The notes under the pieces were generated by a model. That model saw nothing but the letters and a program-made list of their open reading frames with translations, made no database searches and was not told where the DNA came from. From a virus, in the IMG/VR virus record IMGVR_UViG_3300023176_000357, positions 1 to 30,199 of that record: a stretch of 30,199 nucleotides of DNA; one strand, written 5' to 3'. A program made the position numbers and the translations under genes. Within the stretch, counting starts at the first letter, position 1; every line of letters starts with the position of its first letter. This document shows positions 1-7,900 of the stretch, piece after piece.

Positions 1-164
1 GTGTTCTTAACAATATAAACTATTGCTTGGTTTTTGTTAAGGTGTTCCCATTCACCGTCCCATTCTCTAATCTTTACTTGCCCTTTCTTATAGGCGGCGT
101 AACTCCAGGGACATACTTTTTTTATATGTTCAAAATATTCTAACCAGTTTATGTCTGTGTGCAT
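1..164 (-). CDS. Hypothetical protein, 3' end off the left edge
   Basis: An open frame of 54 codons begins at ATG 164 and runs off the window edge. The peptide starts MHTDINWLEYFEHIKKVC and is rich in aromatic residues and Lys/Glu. I do not recognise the family. There is no Shine-Dalgarno upstream of the ATG. Instead a late-promoter-like TTAAATA box (170-176) sits exactly 5 nt before it, an arrangement repeated at other genes here. The gene follows a strong terminator (184-205), so it probably needs this promoter. It is too short to be certain, but codon use and the promoter support a real gene. Confidence 0.6.
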   Translation of the reverse strand, partial: MHTDINWLEYFEHIKKVCPWSYAAYKKGQVKIREWDGEWEHLNKNQAIVYIVKN

Positions 165-169
165 AAGAA

Positions 170-176
170 TATTTAA
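170..176 (-). promoter_or_regulatory. Late-promoter-like box, TTAAATA, 5 nt before ATG 164
   Basis: On the minus strand the sequence reads ATTAAATA-TTCTT-ATG. The 8-mer matches the T4 late consensus TATAAATA at 6 of 8 positions. Using T4 spacing (box from -13 to -6), transcription would start on the A of the ATG. Confidence 0.45.
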
Positions 177-183
177 TCAAAAA

Positions 184-205
184 AATAGGCACCGTAGTGC
201 CTATT
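184..205 (-). terminator. Rho-independent terminator with TACG tetraloop
   Basis: On the minus strand a perfect 9-bp stem (AATAGGCAC / GTGCCTATT) closes a TACG loop on a C-G pair, the extra-stable UNCG type, and is followed by a run of T. It lies just after the stop of the 227-1000 gene and ends that transcription unit. Confidence 0.9.
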
Positions 206-226
206 GAATTTATTATAATTTAATCT

Positions 227-1000
227 TTACTTTTTTTTGCCTCTACCGCGACCTCTACCGCGACCTTCGCCTACTTTCTCATCAGCGGCAGTAGCTTGTG
301 CAATCTTTTCACGACGCTTCTTTAAATACTCGTCTGTATCATCTTCTTTACCGTCATTGTTGATATCATCGTCTTCTTGACCAACTGGGTCCATTTTTTC
401 GCGTAATGCTTTTGAAAGTTCAGCTTTTAGATTTTCAACAGCCATAGCATTATCGCCATCTTGTGCTTTTGCATACGCTTTCTTTTCACGGTTAATTCCA
501 CCGCTTAAATCTTTTGTCATTTTATTATGATCGGAATATTCTTCGTCTGGAGCATTATCCCATTCTTCTTCCATATCATCGTCCATCTCTGGCTCATCAG
601 ATGCTTTTTCACCTGCTGCCATTATAGCTCTCATAGTTGCCATATCCATTTCTTCGCCATTGCTTGGCATTTCAATTTCCATTTCTGGATTATGTGAATG
701 AACATCAGTATGCATAGCATCGTGTGCCATTGGCATATCAACGTGAGTATTTTGTTTTCCGCCCATTAATGTAATCAATTCGTCAATAGCATCAATACCT
801 CTAGCGTTCAAAGATACATTCATTGTAACTTTATCTTCTGGTTGTTCCATGGGAGGCATCATTCCGCCTTCTTCCATGCCGCCGCATTCTTGTAACGACT
901 CTAATATAGTTTTCATGTCGTTAACATCTTTTTGTGCAGTAGACGGTTTGTTACCAGCAACCGCTGAATCCATGTTTTCTAAAATTTTCTTCATATCCAT
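227..1000 (-). CDS. Acidic, Met-rich virion-associated-type protein with an EF-hand-like loop
   Basis: 257 aa, strongly acidic, with a basic GRG-repeat tail (about residues 245-257). It looks like a conserved marine T4-like phage protein, but I cannot assign a function. Residues 58-80 form a short hydrophobic segment (MNVSLNARGIDAIDELI). Residues 212-223 fit an EF-hand/dockerin-type calcium loop: D212, N214, D216, G217, D220, D223, followed by a Lys/Arg helix. Much of the remainder is low-complexity Asp/Glu/Met, as in prohead core or internal proteins. The start ATG has an AGGAAG Shine-Dalgarno 8 nt upstream. It follows the 1005-1562 gene closely and ends at the 184-205 terminator. A head-internal role is inference only. 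Confidence 0.8.
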   Translation of the reverse strand: MDMKKILENMDSAVAGNKPSTAQKDVNDMKTILESLQECGGMEEGGMMPPMEQPEDKVTMNVSLNARGIDAIDELITLMGGKQNTHVDMPMAHDAMHTDVHSHNPEMEIEMPSNGEEMDMATMRAIMAAGEKASDEPEMDDDMEEEWDNAPDEEYSDHNKMTKDLSGGINREKKAYAKAQDGDNAMAVENLKAELSKALREKMDPVGQEDDDINNDGKEDDTDEYLKKRREKIAQATAADEKVGEGRGRGRGRGKKK

Positions 1001-1004
1001 AGTA

Positions 1005-1562
1005 TTAACTTCCTATCGGGCTTTTTGTGTTTTCTGTGTCGCCAATGTCTTTTGATTCGCCTACAGATACACCTTCTACTGGATCAATTTCTCTTTCTTT
1101 ACGAGCCGCTTCTAGCTCTTTTAATAAATCCATTACTCTGTTACCTGCAACTGAATCTTGGGCACTTTCTCCTCCCATATCTTCAGTGTTTAACATTGCT
1201 TCGTATGCTTGTTCCTCTTTTGTTTCTTGGTATTCTTCTTGAGGTTCATTTGGATTACGCACAATAATATGACTTTGAGGAACACTACAAATTTCGCCTA
1301 GGTACTGTTGTAATACTTGAACAGTAGTTGGATAAGTAACTTCGGCTTCCCAATATGTTACTTGTGTATTTTGCAGTTGAGGGAAGTCTAAAGGTCTTTC
1401 TGTAATAGGTGTACGCTTACTAGAACTTAAATTTTCTAAACCGTATTTTTTAAGTCCTATTTCCAAATGGTCTTCAAAGTCTTCTGGTACATCTCCAGCT
1501 ACTCCAATTTTAAACTCGTAAGTTTTTTTTGATTCTGTCAAATATTCTACAAAAGACTTCAT
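1005..1562 (-). CDS. Putative prohead/internal virion protein with capsid-targeting-like N-terminus
   Basis: 185 aa from ATG 1562, whose first residues are MKSFVEYLTESK. This resembles the capsid targeting sequence of T4 internal proteins (MKTYQEFI-type), and L-T-E fits the (L/I)-x-E consensus of the gp21 prohead protease. An upstream in-frame ATG at 1580 would hide this N-terminus. I prefer 1562 because it has AGGGAAGAAAG just upstream and lies about 19 nt after the predicted late start (about 1581). The middle contains a beta/alpha domain (about residues 12-100, EFKIGVAGDVPEDF onward); the C-terminal third is acidic and probably disordered. A DSVAGN motif is echoed in the next gene (DSAVAGN). 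Packaging into the head is inferred, not shown. Confidence 0.75.
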   Translation of the reverse strand: MKSFVEYLTESKKTYEFKIGVAGDVPEDFEDHLEIGLKKYGLENLSSSKRTPITERPLDFPQLQNTQVTYWEAEVTYPTTVQVLQQYLGEICSVPQSHIIVRNPNEPQEEYQETKEEQAYEAMLNTEDMGGESAQDSVAGNRVMDLLKELEAARKEREIDPVEGVSVGESKDIGDTENTKSPIGS

Positions 1563-1585
1563 TTCTTTCTTCCCTATCATATGTA

Positions 1586-2086
1586 TTATTTATCCTTATC
1601 TAGTCCTTTTAGCCTTTCTAATAGACTATTCCTATCTGTTACAACATACCCTTGACCTTCAATCATTCCGTCTTCGCCGGTCGAAGAATCTCTATCCATT
1701 TTTTCTTTTTTTAATTGTAGTTCTATCATTTTTAGTTTTTTATCTAATTTAGCAGTCTTAGCGTCTAAGCTAGTTTTAAGCATGTTGCCTGCAACTTCAA
1801 AAACTCTTCCGCTGTAACGACTTTCTACATTCATACCTAAGTCCATTAGATCGTCATATGCAGTTAATGCACGTTGAGCAATGTCTTCTAGTTCTGCATC
1901 TGCTTTATCACCTAACCCTTTAACTTTAGGCAAAGCAGATGCAATTTTATCAAATTCTTCCATAGCATTGAATGTTTCTTCTTGCTCTACTATTGCAGAG
2001 TCTTTTTTCTTTTCATTAGATTTTGCATCATCTACAATTTCTTTAGACTCAGGTAAATTTAATAATTCTTCTAATTTTTTAGTCAT
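1586..2086 (-). CDS. 16: Small terminase subunit (gp16-like)
   Basis: 166 aa, of the length expected for T4 gp16 (164 aa). gp16 forms a ring that recognises the DNA and stimulates the gp17 packaging motor. The N-terminus has the KLEELLNLPES-type short motif found in marine T4-like gp16. The centre is alpha-helical with a heptad-like Lys/Leu segment (about residues 105-130, SLDAKTAKLDKKLKMIELQL) consistent with the coiled-coil oligomerisation core. Family assignment rests on these features and the neighbouring morphogenesis genes, not on an alignment. The expected partner gp17 is not in this window. It has its own late promoter (2112-2118) and a 20-nt leader. Confidence 0.7.
   Translation of the reverse strand: MTKKLEELLNLPESKEIVDDAKSNEKKKDSAIVEQEETFNAMEEFDKIASALPKVKGLGDKADAELEDIAQRALTAYDDLMDLGMNVESRYSGRVFEVAGNMLKTSLDAKTAKLDKKLKMIELQLKKEKMDRDSSTGEDGMIEGQGYVVTDRNSLLERLKGLDKDK
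1587..1593 (-). promoter_or_regulatory. Late promoter box GATAAATA for the 1005-1562 gene
   Basis: The minus strand reads GGATAAATAATAC, 7 of 8 against T4 TATAAATA. It overlaps the TAA stop of gp16. The predicted start is near 1581, giving a 19-nt leader with AGGGAAG before ATG 1562. Confidence 0.65.
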
Positions 2087-2111
2087 TTGTTACACCATTA
2101 TATGCTACTAT

Positions 2112-2118
2112 TATTTAT
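2112..2118 (-). promoter_or_regulatory. Late promoter box GATAAATA for gp16
   Basis: The minus strand reads ACGATAAATAATAG. The box overlaps the TAA stop codon of the gp4 gene and predicts a start near 2106, 20 nt before the gp16 ATG. Confidence 0.65.
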
Positions 2119-2552
2119 CGTCTAGACCCTGTATGGAAAATATCATTCTCAGTAATAACTCTAAACACTATGCCTTTTTGCTTACACCAAGCATAGGCAG
2201 CGGCCCATTTAGCCTGGTTTACTACCCATGCGGCTTGATTTGCTTTACTTTTTCCTAATTTTTCTCTGAATGATTGATTAGCAGGTTTTACTTCTATAAG
2301 CTCTACACGTTTTTTTCCTTTTGCATCAGAGTATGCTATAAAAAAGTCTGGAACATATATTGTTTGTCGACCTGTTAAAGGATTTTTATATGGTATTCTA
2401 ATCGATTCGTTTGCCCATTGTGCTACGCTAGGATGTTCATCGCAGAATTTCATAAAATGAAATTCCCAACTACTTCTATATGTAGGAGTTTTATTTCCTA
2501 TATATTTTTCAGGAAATTTAAGTGAATATTTTCCATTAGCGTATCTAGACAT
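2115..2552 (-). CDS. 4: Head completion protein gp4 (gp50), nuclease-fold
   Basis: 145 aa, matching T4 gp4 in length and motifs. T4 gp4 acts on the filled head before the tail joins. The diagnostic run is TYRSSWEFHFMKFC, then IRIPYKNPLTGRQTIYVPDF and ELIEVKP. E30, D69 and E87-x-K89 have the spacing of a PD-(D/E)xK endonuclease active site, as in TnsA-like folds. The gene begins 4 nt after the TGA of the upstream 122-aa gene, with only a weak GAG before ATG, suggesting translational coupling. No anomalies in length. Confidence is high because the motif block is strongly conserved across T4-like phages. Confidence 0.9.
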   Translation of the reverse strand: MSRYANGKYSLKFPEKYIGNKTPTYRSSWEFHFMKFCDEHPSVAQWANESIRIPYKNPLTGRQTIYVPDFFIAYSDAKGKKRVELIEVKPANQSFREKLGKSKANQAAWVVNQAKWAAAYAWCKQKGIVFRVITENDIFHTGSRR

Positions 2553-2556
2553 TTGC

Positions 2557-2925
2557 TCATGCTACTATATTTCTTTTTTCTGTTTTATCAGCAGATTCTT
2601 GTCTTCTATAACCTAATGTACTATCTTTTGCTCTGTTATAATTTAAAATTTCGGTTACTATAGCACTAAGTTGCAATTCATTATAGCCTTTTAATGTGTC
2701 AAGCAATTTAAAAACATTTACGTTATCAATTTTTGCTTGTTGTAATAAAACTGTTGCAACTGTTATAGCCGCAGTTTTATCGAAACCTCTTTTTTCAAAA
2801 AACGCAACTACTGCATCTACTTGATTAGAAGGAAAACTAACCTTTTTTGTAAAATAAAGGTCAAAGAATTTTTGTACACCTTTGTCGTTGTAATTACTCG
2901 GTTTATCTTTTGGTAGTCCTGACAT
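2557..2925 (-). CDS. Conserved small alpha-helical T4-like phage protein
   Basis: 122 aa, mostly helical, with conserved-looking blocks FFDLYFTKKVSFPSNQVDAV, FEKRGFDKTAAI and LLDTLKGYNELQLSAIV. I recognise it as the kind of small protein that sits beside gp4 in marine T4-like phages, but I know no function. It has a good Shine-Dalgarno (AAAGGAAAG) before ATG 2925 and sits 11 nt downstream of the tail-tube-like gene, in the same operon as gp4. The context suggests a minor virion or assembly component. Confidence 0.8.
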   Translation of the reverse strand: MSGLPKDKPSNYNDKGVQKFFDLYFTKKVSFPSNQVDAVVAFFEKRGFDKTAAITVATVLLQQAKIDNVNVFKLLDTLKGYNELQLSAIVTEILNYNRAKDSTLGYRRQESADKTEKRNIVA

Positions 2926-2936
2926 AATACTTTCCT

Positions 2937-4205
2937 TTAATCAAATTTAGCTTTTTCAGAGCTCGGCAGTGCATTATATTCTGCTCTCATTTCATTTATC
3001 CCGCCGGCTTTACCTGATGATTGATAAGCGGCAGAAAAATTTTGGAATCTAGCATCGTCTTGCTGTACAGGATTTTCTTCCGCTCTTCTAGATTGTACTA
3101 TATCAGCGGCTTGACTTGCTACAGCGACAGCCGCTGTTGCTAGTAATAGATCTGATCCTGATCCTGATCCGTTGTTTTTAGGAAATACAGTTTGTGCAAC
3201 ACCGCTTACATCTATTCCGGCAGCGCCTCCGATAGCGCCTGTTAGTATACTAAAGCCTTCTTCTCTAAGTCCTTCCGAACTTAAATTCCTTATATTCCTA
3301 AAAAGATTTGCGGCAGCAATTCCTGCGGCGAATGGATTATCAAAATTCTTACCTTTAGTAATATAATCATATAAATCTAATCCAGCTCCAAATATTCCGT
3401 CTATTCCTAGTGTCCCTCCGCCTTGTAAACTTATAGGGCTAGGAGTTACATCATAATGATCTACTGCTCCAAATCCTGCAGGTTCTCCATTTTCTCCTGC
3501 CTCTACTTCACCTCTATCATAAAATACAGTATCATAATTTACTGTAATAGTATTAGTCATTGGTGACGAACCATCAGTGTTATCTAATGTATCATGTTGC
3601 CAATCACTGATAATTGGATTAACTAGAGTATATTTTGTAAATGATTTTTTAGATAATTGAGCTATTTCAATTCTATCAAAGAACGGTACACTAGGTATGT
3701 TGTTGTCCATACCAAATTTGTATGAGTTAGTTCCAGAACCGTCATACAAAGTGTCACCTGTTAATCTGTTGCCGTATGCTCCATTATTCAATGAATGAGC
3801 ACCGTCTGCAAAGTAATACTTGTAATATGCTTCTAATAAAGCTGTAGTTGCACCAAAGTTATCATCATGAAATACAATATTAACCGGAGAATAATCTAAA
3901 CGTGATTGTACATTTTTCTTTCTGTTATACTTGTTTTTTGTTTCAACTGATGCAGTAAATTTAGGTAAATCTGCTTGTTTTACAAGCATACCTATTTCGC
4001 TACTATATTGAGCAACCTCAGGTATAACACTTTTTGCTTCACTTGTGAGGTAAAAAGTAACGTGATATAAAAACTTTAGTTTAGGGGCATGTTTCTGATT
4101 GTCAGTAACATATAAGCGACTAGCATGTTGCCAGTCGGCCATATTACCTTTAGGTCCTAAAACACCATTTGCTAAACTATCAAAAAATCCTGTGAACTTT
4201 GCCAT
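2937..4205 (-). CDS. Tail-tube-superfamily protein (baseplate tube initiator gp54/gp48-like)
   Basis: 422 aa. Residues about 45-230 look like the tail tube fold shared by gp19, gp48 and gp54: a strand pair (FLYHVTFYLTSEA), a long segment beginning VKQADLPKFTASVETKNKYN, then SPVNIVFHDDN, an alanine/tyrosine helix (LLEAYYKYYF) and a late strand ending TNTITVNYDTVFYD. The C-terminal half is Gly/Ala-rich and helical, as in gp54. It lies directly downstream of gp19, so a tube initiator or cap role is likely; gp54 against gp48 cannot be decided here. No Shine-Dalgarno precedes the ATG, and a late box sits exactly 5 nt upstream. Confidence 0.75.
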   Translation of the reverse strand: MAKFTGFFDSLANGVLGPKGNMADWQHASRLYVTDNQKHAPKLKFLYHVTFYLTSEAKSVIPEVAQYSSEIGMLVKQADLPKFTASVETKNKYNRKKNVQSRLDYSPVNIVFHDDNFGATTALLEAYYKYYFADGAHSLNNGAYGNRLTGDTLYDGSGTNSYKFGMDNNIPSVPFFDRIEIAQLSKKSFTKYTLVNPIISDWQHDTLDNTDGSSPMTNTITVNYDTVFYDRGEVEAGENGEPAGFGAVDHYDVTPSPISLQGGGTLGIDGIFGAGLDLYDYITKGKNFDNPFAAGIAAANLFRNIRNLSSEGLREEGFSILTGAIGGAAGIDVSGVAQTVFPKNNGSGSGSDLLLATAAVAVASQAADIVQSRRAEENPVQQDDARFQNFSAAYQSSGKAGGINEMRAEYNALPSSEKAKFD

Positions 4206-4210
4206 ATTAA

Positions 4211-4217
4211 TATTTAT
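4211..4217 (-). promoter_or_regulatory. Late promoter box GATAAATA, 5 nt before ATG 4205
   Basis: The minus strand reads AAGATAAATA-TTAAT-ATG. With T4 late spacing, +1 falls on the A of the start codon. It lies just after the gp19 terminator, so it is the likely promoter of the tube-like/gp4 operon. Confidence 0.7.
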
Positions 4218-4241
4218 CTTATTAAATTAAGTGCGTATATA

Positions 4242-4268
4242 ATAAAAAAGGGAGCTTAACGCTCCCTT
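4242..4268 (-). terminator. Rho-independent terminator after gp19
   Basis: On the minus strand an 8-bp perfect stem (AAGGGAGC / GCTCCCTT) with a 5-nt loop is followed by TTTTTT. It lies 25 nt past the gp19 stop and insulates gp19 from the next unit. Confidence 0.9.
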
Positions 4269-4293
4269 AGTGTTTAGAATGGCTTAGGAGTTA

Positions 4294-4920
4294 TTATACG
4301 CCGCCGCCAGTTACTAGAGTATTAACTGTACGTCCAACTGCTGTACCAATACCTGTACCTTGCGGTGTTTGAATTGCGTTATCGTAACGTATTGATAACT
4401 GAATCGAAACAGGCTCGTTTGAACTATATGCTAACTGTTGGTAAGCCGCATTTTGTACAAAGCAACCGTATAATTCAAATGTTTCTAATACAGTTGGAGT
4501 ATTAGCACCGTTGCCGCCGTCTAATATCTCAATACGTGTAGTAAATTTGTAATCTTGACCTGAAGCCGCACTTGACTGCTCATAGAAGTCAAATTGCTTC
4601 TGAAGTTGTTCGCCAACAAGTTTTTGTACGTTGTTGTTAACGTCTTCACGTAAGTTTAGTGTAATTGCTTCCCAACTATGTCTACCTGCAAGATATGCAC
4701 GTGAGTTATAAACTGGGATTTCAATTTCTTCAAAGTTTACGGTTGGACGAGTAACATCAATAACTTGTTTTGTTAATTCTGTGCTTGGTGTAGTAACACC
4801 AAAATTTTCCAATGTAACACGGAAACGATACTGTAGTTTAGGCATTAACAAGCCTTGGTTACTAGCACTATCCCCTGTTGCTAAAGGAACTGTAATTTTC
4901 GATAATGTTGAAATTGCCAT
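4294..4920 (-). CDS. 19: Tail tube protein gp19
   Basis: 208 aa; T4 gp19 is 163 aa. It polymerises as hexameric rings into the inner tail tube through which DNA passes. Visible family features are LMPKLQYRFRVTLENFG near the N-terminus, the TRPTVNFEEIEIPVYNSRAYLAG strand/loop block, HSWEAITLNLREDVNN, and a C-terminal strand PVSIQLSIRYDNAIQ. The tail of the protein is Gly/Thr-rich. It has its own late promoter (4942-4948), an AGGAGA Shine-Dalgarno and a dedicated terminator, consistent with the high expression a tube protein needs. It sits immediately downstream of gp18, the usual T4-like order. Confidence 0.93.
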   Translation of the reverse strand: MAISTLSKITVPLATGDSASNQGLLMPKLQYRFRVTLENFGVTTPSTELTKQVIDVTRPTVNFEEIEIPVYNSRAYLAGRHSWEAITLNLREDVNNNVQKLVGEQLQKQFDFYEQSSAASGQDYKFTTRIEILDGGNGANTPTVLETFELYGCFVQNAAYQQLAYSSNEPVSIQLSIRYDNAIQTPQGTGIGTAVGRTVNTLVTGGGV

Positions 4921-4941
4921 TCTTTGTTCTCCTGTTACAAG

Positions 4942-4948
4942 TATTTAG
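4942..4948 (-). promoter_or_regulatory. Late promoter box CTAAATA for gp19
   Basis: The minus strand reads GCTAAATACTTG, close to T4 TATAAATACTATT. It predicts a start near 4936 and a 16-nt leader containing AGGAGA. Confidence 0.65.
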
Positions 4949-4954
4949 CAAATT

Positions 4955-4978
4955 TAGGCCCCATATTCCAGGGGCCTA
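4955..4978. terminator. GC-rich hairpin between gp18 and gp19
   Basis: A perfect 8-bp stem (TAGGCCCC / GGGGCCTA) with an 8-nt loop lies 10 nt past the gp18 stop. The T-run (ATTTTTAT) is on the plus-strand side; on the minus strand, which carries gp18, the stem is followed by AATTTGCT, a poor T-tract. It may terminate gp18 transcripts weakly or protect their 3' ends. Confidence 0.6.
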
Positions 4979-4988
4979 TTTTTATGCT

Positions 4989-7900
4989 TTATAAACCTGC
5001 AATCTCTCCTGTGTTTTTAAGTCTTAATGGAATGTAAATGAATTCAACAGCCTTAACAGGTTCAATAGCAATGTCTAAGTATAGTTCATTTCTATCAATT
5101 CTGCTCGGAGTGTTGTTTGATTCATCACAAACAACAAGGAAGTCATACAGTGCTCTTTGACCTACTAGCTCAAGCATTAAGCTCTCTGCCGCTTGTTTAA
5201 TTTCGTCACGTGTAATCTTATCGTTTGGTTCAAAGATATATGGCTTAGCAAGTTGATTCAATTGACTACGTAAGTAAATTACCAAACGTGCTACGTTGAT
5301 TCTATCTAATGCACTCGATCCTCTTGCACGAGTCTTCTGACCAAAGTTAACAAGACCTGCACCTGTAATGAATGTAATTGGGTTTACATTCTGAGCATAT
5401 AGTGTGTCTCTTTGACCTTCGTTAAGTGCAATGCTTGTAAATTCGCCTTCACTATCGATATAACCTACACTTGAAGCGTTAGTAATGCCGCCGCGTCTTG
5501 TACCTGCTGGTGCAAACCATGGGAAGCTAACTTGGTCGCTAAGTGCAACAGTTCTTAAAATCATATGACTTGGAGGAACAACAACATTGTTACCAAAGTT
5601 ATCGCTTGTAAAGCCCCATGGATAAAATACACCAAAGTATTCATCTCGGCTTACTAATCCGTTGTCATTATCTTCAACAGCTAGGTTAACGTTTGTTGCC
5701 CAGTTGTTTAATGAAGTAGCATCTGGTGTTAGTCTTGCTGGGCTATCGCCTACAACAAATGCTGTCAAGCCTCTGTCATAGTTTAGACTAATCATTTCGC
5801 CAATTAGCTCAGGATATCCTGGAGTTGCCATCAAGTTAAAGATTCTTGACTCGTCATCTCTAATATCATCATTTGAGTTAACCATTGCTTGTAGTGATTG
5901 GATAACAACTTTACGCTGTGCTTTACGTCCAAAGCTACCTGAACCATCTTCTTGGTTAGCTGATTCTGTAACCCAACGGTGTGGATAATATCCATCCATT
6001 GCTTCATCATCAAAGCGTCCGTTATCTTCATTTAAGTTAATAGCATTTCTTACAAACTTCTTAACATTAAATCCAGAACGTCTTAGATTCCAAAGGATCA
6101 TTCCTTTTGGATATAGTGCTGGATCCGGAGCATCTGGGTCCATGTATGCACTTAGCATCATTTCGTCAATGTCTCCTGCTGTGTCTGAGTTTGAACCTGC
6201 TGTATTATATCTTGCATCTGCAAATAATACACCATTTTCAGAAGTTTGATCTGACTTGTCAAGTAGTACCCATCTATTTTCTGCACGAGTATTTGTTAAC
6301 TCTGCATTATACTTGTAAATCATTGGATAGTTTTCAATATCTGAAGTATCAATCCAAATATCTCCTGTTACAAGTCCGTTACCGTCAGTGTGTTCTGTTG
6401 GTCTTGTAGAACTTACAATAGGTCCATCTGGGTTTGTTCCAGTATAAGGACTAGGAGCAATAAAGTTTGCATCTCCTTGTGATCCGCGTCCTGCAAAGTT
6501 ATAACCTACCCATGTAGTACCGTTATGAATCATTAAATCAACTTCGTCTACAATTGAGTTATACCATAATGCACCATCGTCAGTTAATGAAGTAACTGGA
6601 TCTTCTGATGCTGTGTAGAATGCAACTTCTGATCCTGCACTGTTAATAGTGCCTCTCCAAAGACTTGCTTGTAATTGCATTGGAGTTGTACTTCCGTCTG
6701 TACCTGGAGCATAATATAAATCTGGTGTTCCAGTGTTTACATTAGTAAATGCACTAAAGCCCATTTCGCTTAGTACTGGACCATCAACTTCAGCATCAGC
6801 AATGCCGTCTGTGATGTGTACTTCGCCGCCTTGAGAATGTTTAATAACAATTCTGTTTGTGCTTGTAACTTCTGCACTTACATTTGGAATTGCGGCTCCT
6901 GTAATTGCGCTTGCAACAACATCGGCGTCACTTGCATTTCCTGTTGTAGTAAACGTAACACTATATGACGCACTAAAGTCTGCATCGCCTCCGTCTGTTG
7001 ATTTAATGAATATTTCATAATCGCCAGCTGTGATGCCGCTTGAGTCTATTGCTGAACCAGTAACTTGAGTTGGTGCAATACCATCTCTTTTGTATACTGT
7101 AAATGTTGCTAATGGTTGTACATCTCCTGCAACATTTGATTTAACATAGATATCGCCGGCAGCTATATTTGCGCCGCCTCCTGTTCTATCTAATTCATAT
7201 AGAGCTTGTTCATTGCTTGCATAAATTGGTGCATCTACGCTATCCCAAAGTTGTGTAGCATCATTAAATACTTTCATTCTCCAACGTGCGCCATTTCCAG
7301 GCTCTGTTGTTTTAATCCAAATAGATCCTGTTGGACGTGAGTATGTGTCGCTAGACTTAAACTCTGGTACTTGTGTATGTTTACTAATTTGAAGTGCTGG
7401 TGGATAATATGTGCCTGCTGTAATATTAAGTTCTCCTAATAATGTAGAATCACCTGTAATTACAACTTCACCGCCGCCAACTGAATCTTCTTGTGCAGAA
7501 GCAGTACCATCACTGTAAATTGCTAGTCTGCCATCTAAAACCTGTGCAGTAATACCTGTAGGTCCGCTTGGTCCGCTAATTGCATCTGCAACATCTGAAT
7601 ATGTATCTGCATCTGTTACAGTAATTGTTGTTCCGTTGATTAAGAAGTTACTTGAAACTTGACTAAATCCTGATTGCGGAATAGTTCCGCTACTTGTTAC
7701 TGCTGGATGACTTGAGCTCCATTGGTCGCTGCCAACTAGTACCCAAGTTCCTGCTACTATGCCTGCATTACTATTGCCTGGGGAACGGTAGAACATTCTT
7801 ACAACTGTGCTACCAAATACAACCGCATAATCTCCGATAGCACCAACAGTTGCACGAGGAACCATTCCGTCTGTGCCGTTAATGCCTAAAGTGCCGCTTG

